Assembly: GCA_037013685.1 (NCBI GenBank)
Contig: CM072886.1
Coordinates: 2,852,001-2,916,000, forward strand
Source of the DNA: Acridotheres tristis
Lineage: Eukaryota; Chordata; Aves; Passeriformes; Sturnidae
Length of the DNA stretch: 64,000 bases
Reading direction: 5' to 3'
The position numbers were made by a program, and so were the translations under genes. Shown here piece by piece: positions 14,734-29,054 of this stretch. The stretch's first letter is position 1. Each line of letters opens with the position of its first letter. The notes below the pieces were generated by a model. That model had not been told where the DNA came from and did not search any database. It was given only the letters and a program-made list of their open reading frames with translations.

Positions 14734-16904
14734 ACCCCTAGGTAGAGAAAATCTAGGATAAATCACCAAGGTGGAGGAGAAACTTTCCCAATAAGACCCA
14801 TTGTATAATAACTCCCCTGAGGAAGTGATGAGCACAAAGTTTCTTCAAATTCTAAAGGTAAGGTTTTTTTCCCAAACCAACAAGTGTGCACCGAACAGAA
14901 AACCTGTGCTGGCAAGGAATTGGAGCATTTAATGATCCTCTCCCATCTCTGGCAATGCTTTCCAGTAGTTTGCTATCAGTCCAAAGGGAGGAAACAGCTG
15001 GAGAGTTCCTAGAGCAGCTCATGCCAACTCCCAAAGCAGATCACTCTGATCATCCTGGCAGCCTGGAATGGGATGGAGCCAGGAGTGGAAGCAGATAATG
15101 CCACACAACATCTGGTCTGCTCTAAAGACCCATGCCCTGCCATTGACAAGGACATCCTTCTTCCCTATTATTGTGATTCCTTATTAATTTCACGAAGAAA
15201 ATTCAGAAAAACAAGGAGGAAGATAATCAATACTGATGAGGCAGAGGAACAACATTTTTTTCTTATTTTCCAAGCTTCTTTCCAGTACATCCCTGCAGAC
15301 CCACCTATCTCCAGACCAGAGGGCCAAGGGTAGTGTCTTTGCTCAAGAAAACAAACTTGTGTACCCTCTGCACGTGGGTTTTGCCTATGAATCACCTCCT
15401 GGTGTCATTCCAGATATTTTCTGTGCGTGTGTTAAAACCATTCCAAGAGTGGGATGGATATGAGATGAAAGATGTCTTGATAGAAGAATCTGTAATTTCA
15501 TATGGAATTGCTTCAGGACTTATGGGTCTGAGAAAACCATGCAGATGTGTTTCTGAGCATTGACTTATCACTGAATAGGCCCTGTTTCAACATAATTTAT
15601 ATTTCAGTCTTGGGATTTCTCTGACAACCTCCTCCAAATCATTCCTGTCTGTTAATGTCCTGTCAGATTTAATGATTCTGGCTTCTCTGATAGTTTTATC
15701 CTAATGTGAAATAAATGCCTTCCTGATGTTGCTGATGATGTGATAGATCAACATTTTAATTTATGTTTGTCTTTTGGCCTTCAGAGGATAATCAAAGCTG
15801 GCCTCTGAAGGCCACGAAATGGATCCTGTTGGCTTCACTGGAAGTTAGACCCGTCCCCTGACCTGTCGATTGTCACTGATGCAGATATGGAGGGGATCAG
15901 CCTCAAAGCAGAGGAATAAATCTCAAAGGAAACCACTCCTTGCTAACTAAAGACAGGCAAGTTATTTGAGAGACAAAATATTTTTGCCAGAGGAAGTAGA
16001 AAGAAGAGAAAGTCCCGAGGCTCTTAGGATATCAGGACCAGCTGCTTTAAGAACACACCAGAGGAAGGAAAGTCTTCCTCACTAAAACTTCTTTCACTTT
16101 ATACAGCCCAATATCCAGGTTTCACAGTGCACACAACCTCCACACCCACCCTGGTGCATCCCCACAAGGATTTACTCCAGACACAGCATTTCTGTACTCA
16201 GCCCATGCAAGAAATAACATCTTTGACTCGGGGCTTAAATTTTGCTTCAGCGAGACTGGGCCCAAGCCAATGCCAGCAGGACAAATGGTCCTCCCTGGGA
16301 AATTGTCATCTTTCCAAAGACTAATCTTTTTCTTCAGGTTTTGCCTTTTTTGGGCTGCAAATCCCCATACCGTGGTCCCTCAGGACTGATTATTATGGGA
16401 AGAGGATCACAGTTATGTAATTTGCCTCCTGGATAGAAATACAGGCTTCTCCAGAGGCTCTCACCAAACACATCCCTCTCTTTTGAATAAGTGCATGGAT
16501 GCTAAACTGCTGACTTTTGTGTCAAACTTTGGGTTTAAAATGAGGTGACAGGAATGTCTCCCTCCCCACAATGTCTATTCCCTGAATTATGGAGCCTACA
16601 GAGGGATGCACATAGTTCTGGAAACACAATAACTGAAAAGTAAGACACTCCAAGGGACATATTCCCCATGATAAGACTTGATTCTGACTTATTTTGTTGA
16701 TTTTTCCGTGCCTGCTTAATGTGACCAAAGTATCTTCAGAACAAATCAATGCAAGAAAAAAGGGCGGCCCCGAATAACAAAATATGAGGTGGAGAAGAAA
16801 CTCCTGTCTCTAACAAAGCAAATATTTCAGAAAACATCATTTTTCACTCCACTCTTTCCTCCTCTGATTTTTAATCTCCATTTTTTCCACAGAATAAGCC
16901 AGAC

Positions 16905-16965
16905 CAAAAAAAAAAAAACCCCAAACCAAAACCAACAAAGAACACCGTCCCAAAACCCAAAACCT
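16905..16965. repeat. A-rich tract with a 13-A run
   Basis: Poly-A followed by CCAAA-type units. Possibly a decayed retroposon tail, but no body is recognised on either side. Confidence 0.75.
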
Positions 16966-19649
16966 TCTCAAAAGGTCAGAATGATGAATAATATTTCATA
17001 CTGCAGGTTGCAGAGTCATTGCATTCCTTTTCAACAACTCCAAAACCACATGAGAAAGTTTGCAAATATCTTTGAAGACAGCAGGGAATTAGTCCACTTA
17101 CAGAGGGCCTCACTCTCCTACTTAGGCAATATCCAGTCTATAAAACCTAATAACTGGTAACAGCTTCCATTATTAGCAGCAAATCCTCTATAGGTAAATT
17201 ATCCCTTAATCTGCCAGGATCACTGTCAACATTTAATTAATTGGCCTAAAGGCCTGGCGCTGCCTCAGTGGGGCAAAGGAATTTTTTACCATTTATTTAG
17301 AGCTAAATCATAACCCAACTGACATTTTTAGGCACTTGAACACTCTCTGACTTTCCAGATGTGCACCACCATTCTTTTCAGCAGCAGCAGTTCATTTCTA
17401 GACAGATTTTGAAGTCTAATTTCAGGGCTGACAGTGTTTTCTTGTAGTATAAGTATTGTTTAAATACCAGGCACTTCAGTGCCTCAGTCATCATTATTTG
17501 TCTTCATTCTGTAAATGAATATTCCTGGATTAATTAATCCCAGGGCACGATGGAGGGATAAACTACTTGTGTTCCACATGCATTTTATTCATGTCATAAA
17601 TTTCAGGTTTACAAGCTGTGCTTTCACTTCTTTTCCAATTCAACCAAACTCCTGCAAGGGAAGTTTGTTCCAATTTTCTATGAAACTTCTTCAACCCAGA
17701 ATAAGAAATGCTCTCATGGTGTGTGCTCATATGCTGGCCCATGTAATCTTCTAACAAAGACAGCACTGCATGTGGAGTTGCTGTTTCCTGATAAAAATAG
17801 TCTGGATTTTTTGGTGGTATCAGCAGCACTTCCATCAATCTCTATAACAGAGTAAAATAACTTAGGCCCATTAGGTCCCAACTTCTTACAAATCCTTTCT
17901 CAAACCAATTTCTGAATTCAAATCATCTGTTTCAACAACAACAAAAAGTAAGATTATTATATTTCTGGAATTCTCCAGCATGCAGAAACAGAGGAAATAA
18001 CAACATGGAAGTAACAACAAAATTCCATTTAAAAAAAATACACATACATATGCAAAGTCCTCTCCTTTGGTCAATGCCCACACCCAGCACAACCTGGAGT
18101 TCATCCTGCATCCATTTGTTTAAACAACTAAAGAACAATGAAACATTTCTGGACATTCCTGCAATTGCTTTCTATCCATCAGCTCTGGCAGCTGCTTAGC
18201 AACTCTTCCCTTGACTTCCAAAATAATCCCACCCTCTGATGAAAACACTGCAAACCTCTAGAGCCAGCCTGCTCGCCTGCAAAGTGATTAGTTCTTAATT
18301 CTTAATTCTTTGGTTTCAAACCCAAGCCAGTGTGCTGATAATGTGGAGAAAGCAGAGGAGAAAACTGTTGAACAGCTCAGAACAAACAGTGCCTGCTTTG
18401 CAGGATATTCTTACCATACTCACGTTTTCCATGGATGGAAAACGAGCACTCTGGGCAAATTTGAAAGGCTTAAGAGGAGATTTTCTTCATTATCCACCTC
18501 CTCATGCCCATGAGTGTGGAGACACCCTTTTCAAACCTGCATTGAAGTCCTTCATGTTGCTCAAGTCTCTGCCAGCTGAAATTCAAGGGTTTCACTCTCT
18601 GAGACACCCCTGAAAATTCCTTCCATTATTCTGCTGATAAAACTGGAATATTTCATCAAATAACATACACTGATAAGAGGTGAGGCTGAGATGAAGAGGT
18701 GCCTTATGAAACTTAGTTAAGAAACACTTGGGATATCTCAACTAGATGTTATGAAACTCACCACAGGAATTACTGGCTTAGATATGCTGGCCTGGGTTAG
18801 GAAGTGTACAAGCCACATAATTAAAATGATCTCATTTAGCTTTAAAATCCACCTATCCTTGCAGCTATTGAACTTGCTAACTTCTCTGGAAGTCATGGGA
18901 CAATGGTATCAGTTTCCCCTATTTTTCCAGAAAATTATTTTAAAAAAAAAAAGGCTTTAAAAGCATCAAGAGAACAAAAGGTTTCCTATTCCTTTAATGA
19001 TTTCCAAGTCAATATTGAAAACTGGAGCCATCTGCCTCAGGATTTATGACTTATATGAAAAGTTAGAGTTCTTACCTACCATGCACACTTTTGTCTCATG
19101 CTCATCCAATTTTTTCTGGACGTGCCCAGCTGTATCCAAGGAAAACTTAATTAATCTTGACTTAAGTCAAAACAAACAATTTAAAGCATCTTAAAATCCT
19201 CTCTGAGACTCAGAAAAAAAAAGCAAACAAACTTTGTAACGGAAGACATGATTTCATTTCACAGGCTCTTACTAAGTTTTCTTCAATTTGCTTGAACATC
19301 TGTAAAAATTTTCCAAAAAGAAAGCAACGAGTGTTGCTTGTAGCTACAGAGCTTGAGTTCATGTCCCACCTGATTTTTTCCTGACAGTCCTCAAGATGCT
19401 CCTGGATTTTTTTCTGTTTTGTTTTACTTCCCCCACTCCTTCCTTCATGTATAGCAAAGAGTCCTGGGGATTTATGAGAGAGGGAATGGGGGTATCCCTT
19501 GCTTGTTCCCTTTAACAAAGAGAGTGTTCCCAGTATCCCAGGAGTGCATGAGGATGGCAGACCTAGGGCCCCCTAAAACACTGAGTTCCTCTTTGCCTAA
19601 GTGTCCTTTTTGCATGAAGACAAATAGAATTTTTGGCTTAGGTTGATAC

Positions 19650-19865
19650 CAGGAGAAAGTTCTTCCCCCAGAGTGTTGTGGGGCACTGAACAGGCTCCCC
19701 AGGGAATGGGCACAGCTCCAAGTCTGCCTGGTTTCAGGAAGCATTTGGAAAACACTCTCAGGCTCAGGGTGGGATTTTTGGGGTGTCCTGTGGAAGACCA
19801 GGAGCTGGATTCGATGATCCTGGTGGGTCCCTTCCAACACAGCATATTTTATATTTCTATGATAA
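19650..19865 (+). mobile_element. CR1 fragment, plus orientation
   Basis: Reads in CR1 sense: AAGTTCTTCCCCCAGAG, GGCTCCCCAGGGAATGGGCA, GAGCTGGATTCGATGATCC, GGTGGGTCCCTTCCA, ending TTTCTATGAT. Same subfamily as the piece at 62780-63078, which is on the other strand. Confidence 0.9.
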
Positions 19866-22800
19866 TGTATTTTTGCAACCAGCTCCACATGCACCTGTAT
19901 TTACTTAACTTCAAAATGAAGTCTGTGCTGGACAGTGCTGGATAAGGTGTCATCCTTTATAACCTGGTTAAATTCTTTACTCTCCTCAGAAAAACACACT
20001 GAAATTGTTAAAGACAAGGGCAAAATTCATTTCAGGGCATACAGAAGGTGATCTAAGTGGGTGGTTTACAGTTCATTGAACTATCACACATCCACTGCTT
20101 AGCCTGGAAATATTTCCAAGATACACAAGCCAGCGAGGCAGGATGGAGCAAGGAGACACCAAAGAGCTCAGAAGAGCTGGTCAGGACCCAGGAAAGAGAG
20201 TCACCAGAGAAAGGTGCTCACATTGAGGTCAACAAGCTCCCAGCAGAGACCAGCTATGAACAGCAACCTCCAATCCTTCCTTAGGACTGATGCCAGGGTT
20301 TAGTGATGCCATTGGGAACCCAAAGATAGCCCTCAACTTCATCTTTTCCATGTGGATAACAACAGAACCTGTCTGTGTGTTGTCTTGAACCTCAATGTCA
20401 CAACGTTCATCCTGTTCAATTAGTCAGTAGAGGGCCATGACTCAAGAGGGACCAGAATACAACAGGAAATCAGGGATATTAAGGAAAAATTTCATCTACT
20501 GGTCTGTTCCTGAAAGGAAAAGGCTATGGAAATTCTATCCTAAGTAAAATGTGAGAAGAGGGAAAACTTATTTTTTGCTTTTTTGTTTCCAAATATTAAA
20601 AGAAAGGAATTCCTCATTACCTTATACAGGGCTGCACAGTTCTGGGCAGCAAAATCAAGGGACATTAAATTTCTGTGCTCAGGAAGGCAAATGTTTCAAA
20701 AACTGAGAAAACCTCCCTTTTCAAAATTCCTGAACAGTGTTAGTATTTACTATACACGATATCAAGATCATAAGAATTTGAGCCACAAACAGTTCTTCTA
20801 TGCAAAATCTTTGAGGCAGAATAAACACTGACACTTGTCCTCCTCCCACCAGGTATGGGAAGGAGAAGCAGAATTCTTTTAAGGTAGATGAAAGTTTCTA
20901 TTGGATAGAAGTCCACTTTCTATTAGTCATCACAATGGAAACCTGGTGGAATTCAACCACAGACAGTTGAGTTCTGCATTTCTTTGTCTGAATTTTAGTC
21001 CTTTGTTTACATAAATGTAGAACTCTATAAAGGTCACTCAAACCCAAGCAAGAGGGACACATTAGTTCATCCTCCTCACTCCAAGGTCTCAGCCTATGAA
21101 GGCTCTTGGTTTTCTTCTTGATGTTCACTCCCCTGTTTGTTTGTTTGTTTTACTTCAAGACAACAATTTGCTGTCCTTTATTTCTTCGTTATTCTTTCAC
21201 TCAGGCATGGCTTTCTATTTGTTTCTCTTTATCATATTCGATCAATCTGCTGAAATGCTAAATTTGCAAAATCAATTTTTTAATGAAAAATTCTTTAGAA
21301 ATGAAGGAATTATTTTAAAAATTAAATCATTGAATACTTTCCTGGTGGTGCTCATGACTTCTGAGCTCTGATATTTATTCATTTTTATAAAATCTCATTA
21401 TTTGAAAACACTATTCATTATTATAGTTCTGACAGGTGATACATGCTTTCTTTGTGTCTTTGAGGGTATTTTTTTTGAAAATGAACTTATAGATGGTTTT
21501 AAAATGTAAGTTTAAAAGATGTCTATTAAAACAGGAGAATAAAATATAATATGAAATATAATTATGAAATGTCCTGGTTATGGGTCATTGCTCTATTCTG
21601 GATGAAATATCAGACCTACCATTGATTCTGTGTTTTTTTCCTTCATGATAAGCATGTCCATGCCACAAAACCACAAAATTCTAACAGATCAATAAAATCT
21701 CCAGCTTCAGCTGAAGAAAGGCTTTCTGTTTGGTGGGGCAGCAAACACATACCCATTTCCACCACGAGCTGTAAACTTCCAGTGTCACAGCAATGGGCAC
21801 TTGCAGGGGAACAGTCTGCCCATTTATCCAGCCTCTCAAAGCCATGTGCTGTTCCCAGCCCGTGTTTGCTGTGAGCACTGAATGCCAGCCCTGAGGGGTC
21901 AGTGTCTGATGGGCCAGACCAAAACACCCCTTGGCACAGAACAATTCCCCCATGCTGAGGTCTGTGCTGCCCTGGCTGCTCCACCTCCACAACAAGAGCT
22001 GGCTTGGTTGAAGGTACGAGCTGAAAATAGGGGATAAATTCGTGCCATGACACCAGATGTGTCTCATTTACAGTGCATGGAAAGACTTTGGAGTTAAATT
22101 CCCATTTATTCGTTGAAAACAAGGTTTTATTAATGTAAGGAAGCTTTAAGTCATCAAGATCTACATAACTGCAGGGTTAGAAAGGTGAGGTTTGGGAATC
22201 CTAGAAGTTTGATCTACATGTAGAGAAAAGCAAGAGAATGGGAAAGAAGTTCATCATCCCAGCTGCCCAGGAACCATTTAAACATCAAACAAAGCCCTTT
22301 CCCTCTGCTCTCAAAGCTTTCAGAAGCTGTTATAAACCTTCCACCCAGCAGAGCCCCTGAAACAAGCTGTTAGCATTTGTCATCCTCCCTCTCCAGCAAA
22401 GCAAACCCTCCATCCATGTGTTCCACTGCAGAGCTACAAAACAGATAATGGAGATGCCAAGAAAGGTAATTTTGTGTATTTCTCCTTCCCGTTTCACACA
22501 GCTTCTGTGAAAGATCCTGACAGGTGGTTTGTGTAAAACATCCCACATGCTTTCTTTTTTTTCCATCAAAGGCTGACAAAGGATAATTTGTTTTGCTGCA
22601 TCCCTCCTGCAATGCCTTTATTGGGAAAAGCTGCAGCAGAGGCATTTTTGGGTGGCTGAGCTGAGCAGCAGCTGTGGGCAGACAGACAGATAGACCAGAC
22701 TGCTCTGATGCCCTGCAGGCCAACTACACCTTCTCTCCAAGCCAGCCAGGGCTACCAGGGATTCATCACAGCTGAGCCTTGGCCAGTGGGTGTCACTAAA

Positions 22801-25800
22801 ATTAAGCTGCAAGGGAAATCAGGGGAAAGAAAAAAAAATAAAGGAGCATGGGGGCGAGATAACCTGAATTTTAAAAGCATTCCAGACCTTATTCTTGGCC
22901 CCAAGCCTTGTTTTGAATCCTTCCTCTGGTCAAACAATGGCAATGAGATCAGAGCCAGGCATCCAGTGCCCGCTAATTACTAAGTGGATTGACGTTTGCA
23001 GGGAATTGCTGGTAGGATGCCTGGATGGGATGGGAAATGGTTTTACTGAGGGATCCCTGGTGGTGGTGGCATGTTTCTTTATGGGTTTCCTACTGCCCTG
23101 TCCCTCCTGCAGTGGGGGGACTCCAGCCAGGTGACTCACTGAGGTTCTGCCCCATGTTTACTGCAACAAACCTCCCCACTGGGAGTTGCTCACTCTGCAC
23201 AGCCTGATTTTCCCAAGATCACCTCAAAGGGCTAATTTTAAATGAACAAAAGCTTTGGGAGGCAGGGAGAAGGGAAGGGGGAGGAGGGTTTCTTGCAGGA
23301 GGAAAGAGATGGCAGAAATAGCCTCCTTCCTTTTTCCTCTCTCTTGTCCAAGATAAGGAAACATCACACGCTAAAGGCAATTTAAAAACAACTTAAAAGG
23401 CAGATAAATTTAGTCACAAGTATTTCACTGGGTGGACAGTCAAGATACAGAACAAGTCTTCAGCCAGAAAAATTTTTAGGGGAAATTAGCAGTGGTTAAG
23501 GTAAGGGGGCAAAAATCAAGGAAATATGGTCAGCATTAAAATTACTGTAGGACAAGGTCATAAATCCCCAGTTCATCCTCCCACAGCAAAGGGAAGCTGA
23601 GTTGGGATGTTTCAGTATACTTTGATTAGAGGTGTCCTTCTATAAATCAATAAAATGGGTGGAATGGCCCATGATGAGCATAAATGCACAATTTTCATAT
23701 TAAAGAGTTCATGTTGCTGTTCTATCAGGATTCAGACTCTTCCAGAACTCTAAAAAGGTGAAAAAACTTAAAATTCTAGGAGATAAAAAAAGGAAGGTGA
23801 TGAATGGACATCACAGGCACTGCTGTGGTCTGATGATCTTTCTGTGAAAAGCTGAAGGGAATTGCAACTCTGAGGCAGTGAAATGCCACCAGAAAATGAC
23901 ACTGGCAACTGCTCAAGAGCTGAGGTTTTGCATGGAACCAAACTTGCTGGAGTCACACTCCAGATGCAATATAAGAATTATAATAAAGTCTCCTCCTTTT
24001 CTCTCTCCTTTCAACTGTCCTTTTGCTACTTTATTGACTGTCTACTCAGTGGTCTTTGGTTTATGTGGAATTTGAGCCAACTTCTAAAGTTTGATGGGCC
24101 AGCAAAGATATTCTATTCATCATTGTGGTGAGCATGTATCAAGCACAGGTCAGCACTAGCTCGAGGACATCTGTGCAGTGCTCCATTGCACTGAGCAAAC
24201 ATGTCTTTAATCTCTCTGTACCATCTGGAAAATAATATTTCTTTTATTTTTCCCTTTTGATTTTCTTTTCTGTTGAGATTGCAAGTATTAAAAGGCAAGC
24301 CCTTTCTCTGATTACAAAAGGATACACCACCACAAACAGGACAAACAGTTCAGGACCTGTTCCTTGGCCCTGAAGGCAAGTGGTGTGATTCATCTTATGG
24401 CCATATGGCTAAACTTTTGTCCATGTGAAAAAAAAAGAGTGGCCTCACCCACACCTCCTCCTGGGAACAGACTCTGACCCGTGGTAGTATTTGAACCATC
24501 TCTGAGCATTTTCTGGCAAAGAGAAGAATGGCATGAAGCAAAAATGTTTCAGCTAATAGATCATTATGGAAGATTGCAGGCCTGGCCCTGGTCATCTTTA
24601 ACAGCATAAACCCAGCTTAAGTGTACAATGCCCAAGACAAAAAGACATAAGGTTGATTTGGACCTGTAGGTATTACTAGAAAGGAAAGAAAAAAATAGGA
24701 TTTTTCCAATTTTGGCTTCTGTTAATTCAAATCACTGGTCATGAGCACCTCCCAGAAGGAAAATACCGACTCAAAGGCAGCAGGCAGCCCTTACACAATC
24801 CAGCACATGCTCTGGTGCACTCTCAGCCATTCTTTACTTGGTTTTCCAGCCCTGGAAATGTGTGTTTCCAGCAGAATATTTTACACCAGTCCATGAGGGG
24901 GAAATGCCATTAAAGAGCATGACTCTCTTGACAGAGCAGGGCTGGTGTGCATTGCTTGGCTTGGCTGTGGTGCACTTTGAAACACACAGCAAGGAAAGAA
25001 TCATCACTCAGATAATCCTTCCCAAGTGCAGCGAGAAGGAACTGCTGGTGCCACAGAGCAGAAAAGATTTCCAAAGCTTGGATTCTCATTTCCTGATCTT
25101 TAAAAAGAAATTGCTCATCTGCAGCTAATCATGTTTGCGCCTTTCGCCGTCTCCAAGACCAACATTTTCCAAGGTGCTTTTAATGAAGTGAACAGCCTCC
25201 TAAAGACTCAGGAGAGACAGAGAGACTGTCAGAAACAAATCCCTTTATTTGATTAGGCTTCACAGGATCTTGGTACATTCCTAACCAAAAAGAACACAAC
25301 AAAGATTGATCCTCCTCCCACCCAAATCAGTTGGACTTTTTCTCCCAGGCGGGACCAAATCCAGCACGTATTAATTAGAAATGTGTTTTGATGAAATGTT
25401 GTTCTGTAGTGTGAGGCCTGGAACCAGGAAAGCAGATTGGGCTGCAGGAGGGACATAGCTGGAGCTGGGAAAAGGGCAGGGAGAGGCCAAGGTGGCACGT
25501 TTGACCATGAAAGGCAACAGAGAACAAGAAAGGGCAACCACACAACGAACCTCACCTCTGGTGGGAGCTTGGCCCCTGCTGTGGGACACAGTGGTGTAAC
25601 CCCACCTACATTCCCAACTCTGGGCCAATAGATAAAGGCATTTCTTCCTAATGAGCTGCTTCATGTGCCTTGGCAGAAAAGTGCATATCTGGGAGCAGTT
25701 GGGAAAGCGTTTTGTCAGAGGCAGTCTGGCTGAAGGTTTGCTTGTAGCACTCTTCACTGCAGTTCTGTTGGGCCACATTTCTCATTTACAATCTGTCCTG

Positions 25801-27523
25801 CTTTTGCTGCCTTGTTTTTCTTTAAATATTATTTCTACACTACCTAAAAGAGCATTTTCCCCCAAACCCAGATGAAATGCTCAGAATTCTTAGTTTAGTC
25901 ATTTAGTGAAATTAGTGGCAGATTCTTGCAATTACCTGCACGTAACACAGTCTCATAAACACCTTTGACAGAAATCACAAGGCACATTCTGCACTTCTAG
26001 GCAGAGTCTGTGGTTTGTCTGTCAATTTATCTCACACTTTTACACTCTCTCTTTTTCTGGAAGCCAAATATTGCATAAAATTTGAGCACATAATTTGAAT
26101 CAGCTCAACATAAATTGAAATGTTGTCAAAGGTTTATTCACAAGTTATAGATTCAGCTCTAGAGAAAAATAGACTTTTCTTTCTGCACTGTTCTTTTGAT
26201 GATAATCTACTTTTGAACTAATGAAAACCCACTTCAGTTTACATCTGTAGCTTTCCTGACATGTGAAAAATTGACTAATTCCGTGAAATAACATTTTCTT
26301 ACATGTTTTCCTTCTTTGGTACAACTGAGATTTGGCCAGGACAGAACACCAACCTGCCAGGATTATGCGGAAGGCGTAGGATTCGTGGTATTTCAGACCC
26401 AGTCAACACAATTAAGCCAGCTTTGTTTTATTTTAAATTCACAGAACACAGCAATCACCTCAGAAGTAACTTCCAGAAAGTTTTGATTTGTTTTGTTTTG
26501 TCCTTAAACCATGCAAGTTCTGGGCTGATTTCCAGAATATTTAAGTTTCAAACCCGAATAATCAACTTCTGAAGGATCACCTGAGCTGAACCTGCAGGTC
26601 CTTGACAAGAACTACCTGTTGAGAACACAGAGATCTTCTCTGCACACAGAGTTCTGATTAGCTTCAAGCCTCCCTGGAAAATCTGTAACTGCCAAACCAT
26701 ATCTTTTCAGAAGTATTCAGCAAAAATCTTCAACCTCTCTGACCAAACCTGCAGGTAAATAAAAAAGAAAATAATCTATAAAGCCCTCCAATGCTCCAAC
26801 AGTGCTGGTCTATATGGTGCAAAAAAAACCCTAAAAAACTCAGATGCCTACATTAAAAAATATGAGCCATTATTCTATTTTGGGTTTTCTATTTGATTGC
26901 AAACTGATTCAAACCAGGTTAACTCTAGCTCAGTTTTTTCAGAGCTGTGATAACCCCAAAGCAAATTGCATCCTCAGCTTGCTGACAGAAGTCTCAAGGG
27001 GCAGAACTCTAAATTCCATCACTTAAGTTGAGTGCCAAGTATTTTGGAGAGAGAAAAGAAAGAATCAAGTAATCTTCATATGTGTCTTAACAGATGCAAA
27101 TAATTTTAATAAAACTAAAGTGTTGCCTGGGACTCTGTGCACCCTGGAGCCTCATTCAAGTTTTATTCTTGCATGTAAAATAAAACCTAATGAGAAGTTC
27201 CCATTGATTTATGAGAAGAGAAAAGGAAATATTATTTTTCTTTCATTTCCAAACTGTTGTGGAGCCAGTAACGGATAAGAATGATCTGTGCAGGATACTA
27301 TGGTGTAGTTTAGGTTGTGGTCACTGAGTTTTGATTATGACATAATGTCAGCAGAGAGACATGGAAGAGGAAGAATTTTAAGGCATCTTCTGGGCTTGCT
27401 GTACCCTTAGCTTCCTACTCCCATCTAAGTTGTTAGAAAAGAAAAATCTGGGACATTGGAATTCAAAATATGGAAGCCAAACACTCAGACTCCATTATCT
27501 GTCAACAAGCTCTTGCTGCTTTT
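19866..27523. other. Intergenic stretch with some GC-richer blocks
   Basis: No exon recognised. A 159-codon minus frame (22122-21643) and two overlapping minus frames at 25253-25778 do not resemble any family I know. A minus AATAAA at 25249-25244 is another possible transcript end. Confidence 0.45.
21133..21150. repeat. Short TTTG repeat
   Basis: About four TTTG units. Confidence 0.75.
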
Positions 27524-28112
27524 ACAGAATCACAGAAGAGCTTGGGTCAGAAGAGATCTGAAAGCTCATCTCCTTTCAATGCCCCTGCCATGGCAGGGAC
27601 ACCTTCCCCTGTCCCAGGTTGCTCCAAGCCCCATCCAGCCTGGCCTTGGACACTTCCAGGGATCCAGGGGCAGCCACAGCTTCTCTGGGTAATGTGTTCC
27701 AGGGCCTCAGCACCTTCACAGGGAAGAATTTCTTCCTAATATCTCATTTAAACCTGCTCTCTGTCAGTTTGAAGCTATTCCTCCCTGTCCTGTCATTCCA
27801 GGTTCTTGTGAACAATCTCTCTCCATCTTTCCTGTAGCTCCCTTCAGGCACTTCCTGAAGGCCACAGTGAGGTCACCCTGAAATATTCTCTTTTTCAGGC
27901 TGAACAATCCCAATTTTCCCAGCCTTTCCTCCCAGCAGAGCTGCTCCATCCCTCTGCTTATCCTGGTGCCTCCTCTGGACTCTCTCCAGCAGCTCCAGGT
28001 CCTCCCTGTGCTGGTCCCCAGGGCTGGGGCAGCTCTGCAGGTGAGGTTTCACCTGAGTGGGGCACAGGGGCAGAATCCCCTCCCTCCCTTGATCTGCTGC
28101 CCACACTGCCAG
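27524..28112 (-). mobile_element. Longest CR1 fragment in the window (about 590 bp)
   Basis: Starts at the 3' terminus (CAGAATCACAGAAGAGC) and continues through the blocks CCATGGCAGGGACACC, GGTTGCTCCAAGCCCC, CAGGGAAGAATTTCTTCC, TCAGGCTGAACAATCCC, and CTCTGGACTCTCTCCAGC to CTGCTGCCCACACTGCCAGG. Its 5' end is truncated, as is usual for CR1. Open frames across it on either strand have no host function. Confidence 0.95.
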
Positions 28113-29036
28113 GGTATGACTGGCTCAGCCTAATGATTCAGCCATTAGAGGGGAATGTGAAATCTGCATCACTTTTTGGAAATAAAATGTCTCTGGACAT
28201 TATTGAAAGCTTAAGGCAGCTATATCAGAATTGAGACATCTCCAATAGATGTTGACATGAAAATGGGTTTGACCTGGTTTGCTGTTTCCAAGCACAAAAT
28301 CAGAAAGCAAGGGAGTTCTGTCATTGTAACAACAGTCCCTCAAGCTCTCCTTACCCTGACAGCTCTAAAATTGTGAACCCCGATTAAAAATGTTGTTAAG
28401 TTTTCAGAAATATCCTTAAAAAGCAGAAAGCTGGGATGTCTTGGAGATTCCAGTATTAAAATGAGCTCTGTGTGACCAATTTCTGCCTCTTCTCAGTTCT
28501 TACTCTTACAGAATGAGCCCAAGGAGGTTGATTAAATACAGAGAAATTATTCTTTTGGCTCCTTGGCAGGAGAAGGCTCTGGGATCGTCCACTCCACACT
28601 GCTTCCCTAAAAAGGAGACGAGGAGAGCATGCACGGTAAAAAGTGCTTCCCAGGGAATGCTGGGGGAGTGATTAGCACTAATGTCCCTCCTGTGCCTGCT
28701 GGGGCAGGGAAAGGTCCTGTTTGCTCTGGCCAGGGCTGGTTTTTCCAGCACGTTTGCCTTGGTGGCAGCACTGCTTTTCTCACATCCCCTTTTCTGTTGA
28801 ATCACAGATCTGGTTGTTTCAGTTCCAAGTTTTCTTAATGGGTTCTTTTTTTTCCTGCTAACCTTGGTAAACAGTCCTTCAGTTGTCAGGTCTTGACTGA
28901 TTATTTTCACCTGGCTAAAGATTCTGCATTTTTCCTTCTTTGGTAAAAACTTCATGGAGGTAGACATTTATTCCCTGATAGGAAACCCACATTAACAGAT
29001 AAAAACCAAGATATTTGTGTAGCCAAATGGTTGTGC

Positions 29037-29054
29037 TTTTTTTTTTTTTTTTTT
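29037..29054. repeat. Run of 18 T
   Basis: Uninterrupted homopolymer; no adjoining retroposon seen. Confidence 0.9.

Larger units (their letters stand above)
8030..19649. other. Long intergenic stretch, no recognised gene or dated repeat
   Basis: About 11.6 kb without a CR1 I can recognise and without exon-like segments. A minus-strand AATAAA at 10937-10932, in the context TTTGTAATAAAGTTTC, looks like a transcript end, but no coding sequence was found upstream of it. Confidence 0.45.

Noticed and set aside
16905..16965. Poly-A tract as the tail of a processed pseudogene
   Set aside because: No gene-derived body or target duplication is recognised beside it.
19472..19894. 140-codon minus frame
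   Set aside because: It is antisense to the CR1 at 19650-19865.
22440..23410. Cluster of GATA-type motifs (AGATAA/AGATAG words) as a possible erythroid enhancer
   Set aside because: Such six-base words are expected a few times per kb in AT-rich DNA; the count is not clearly above chance.
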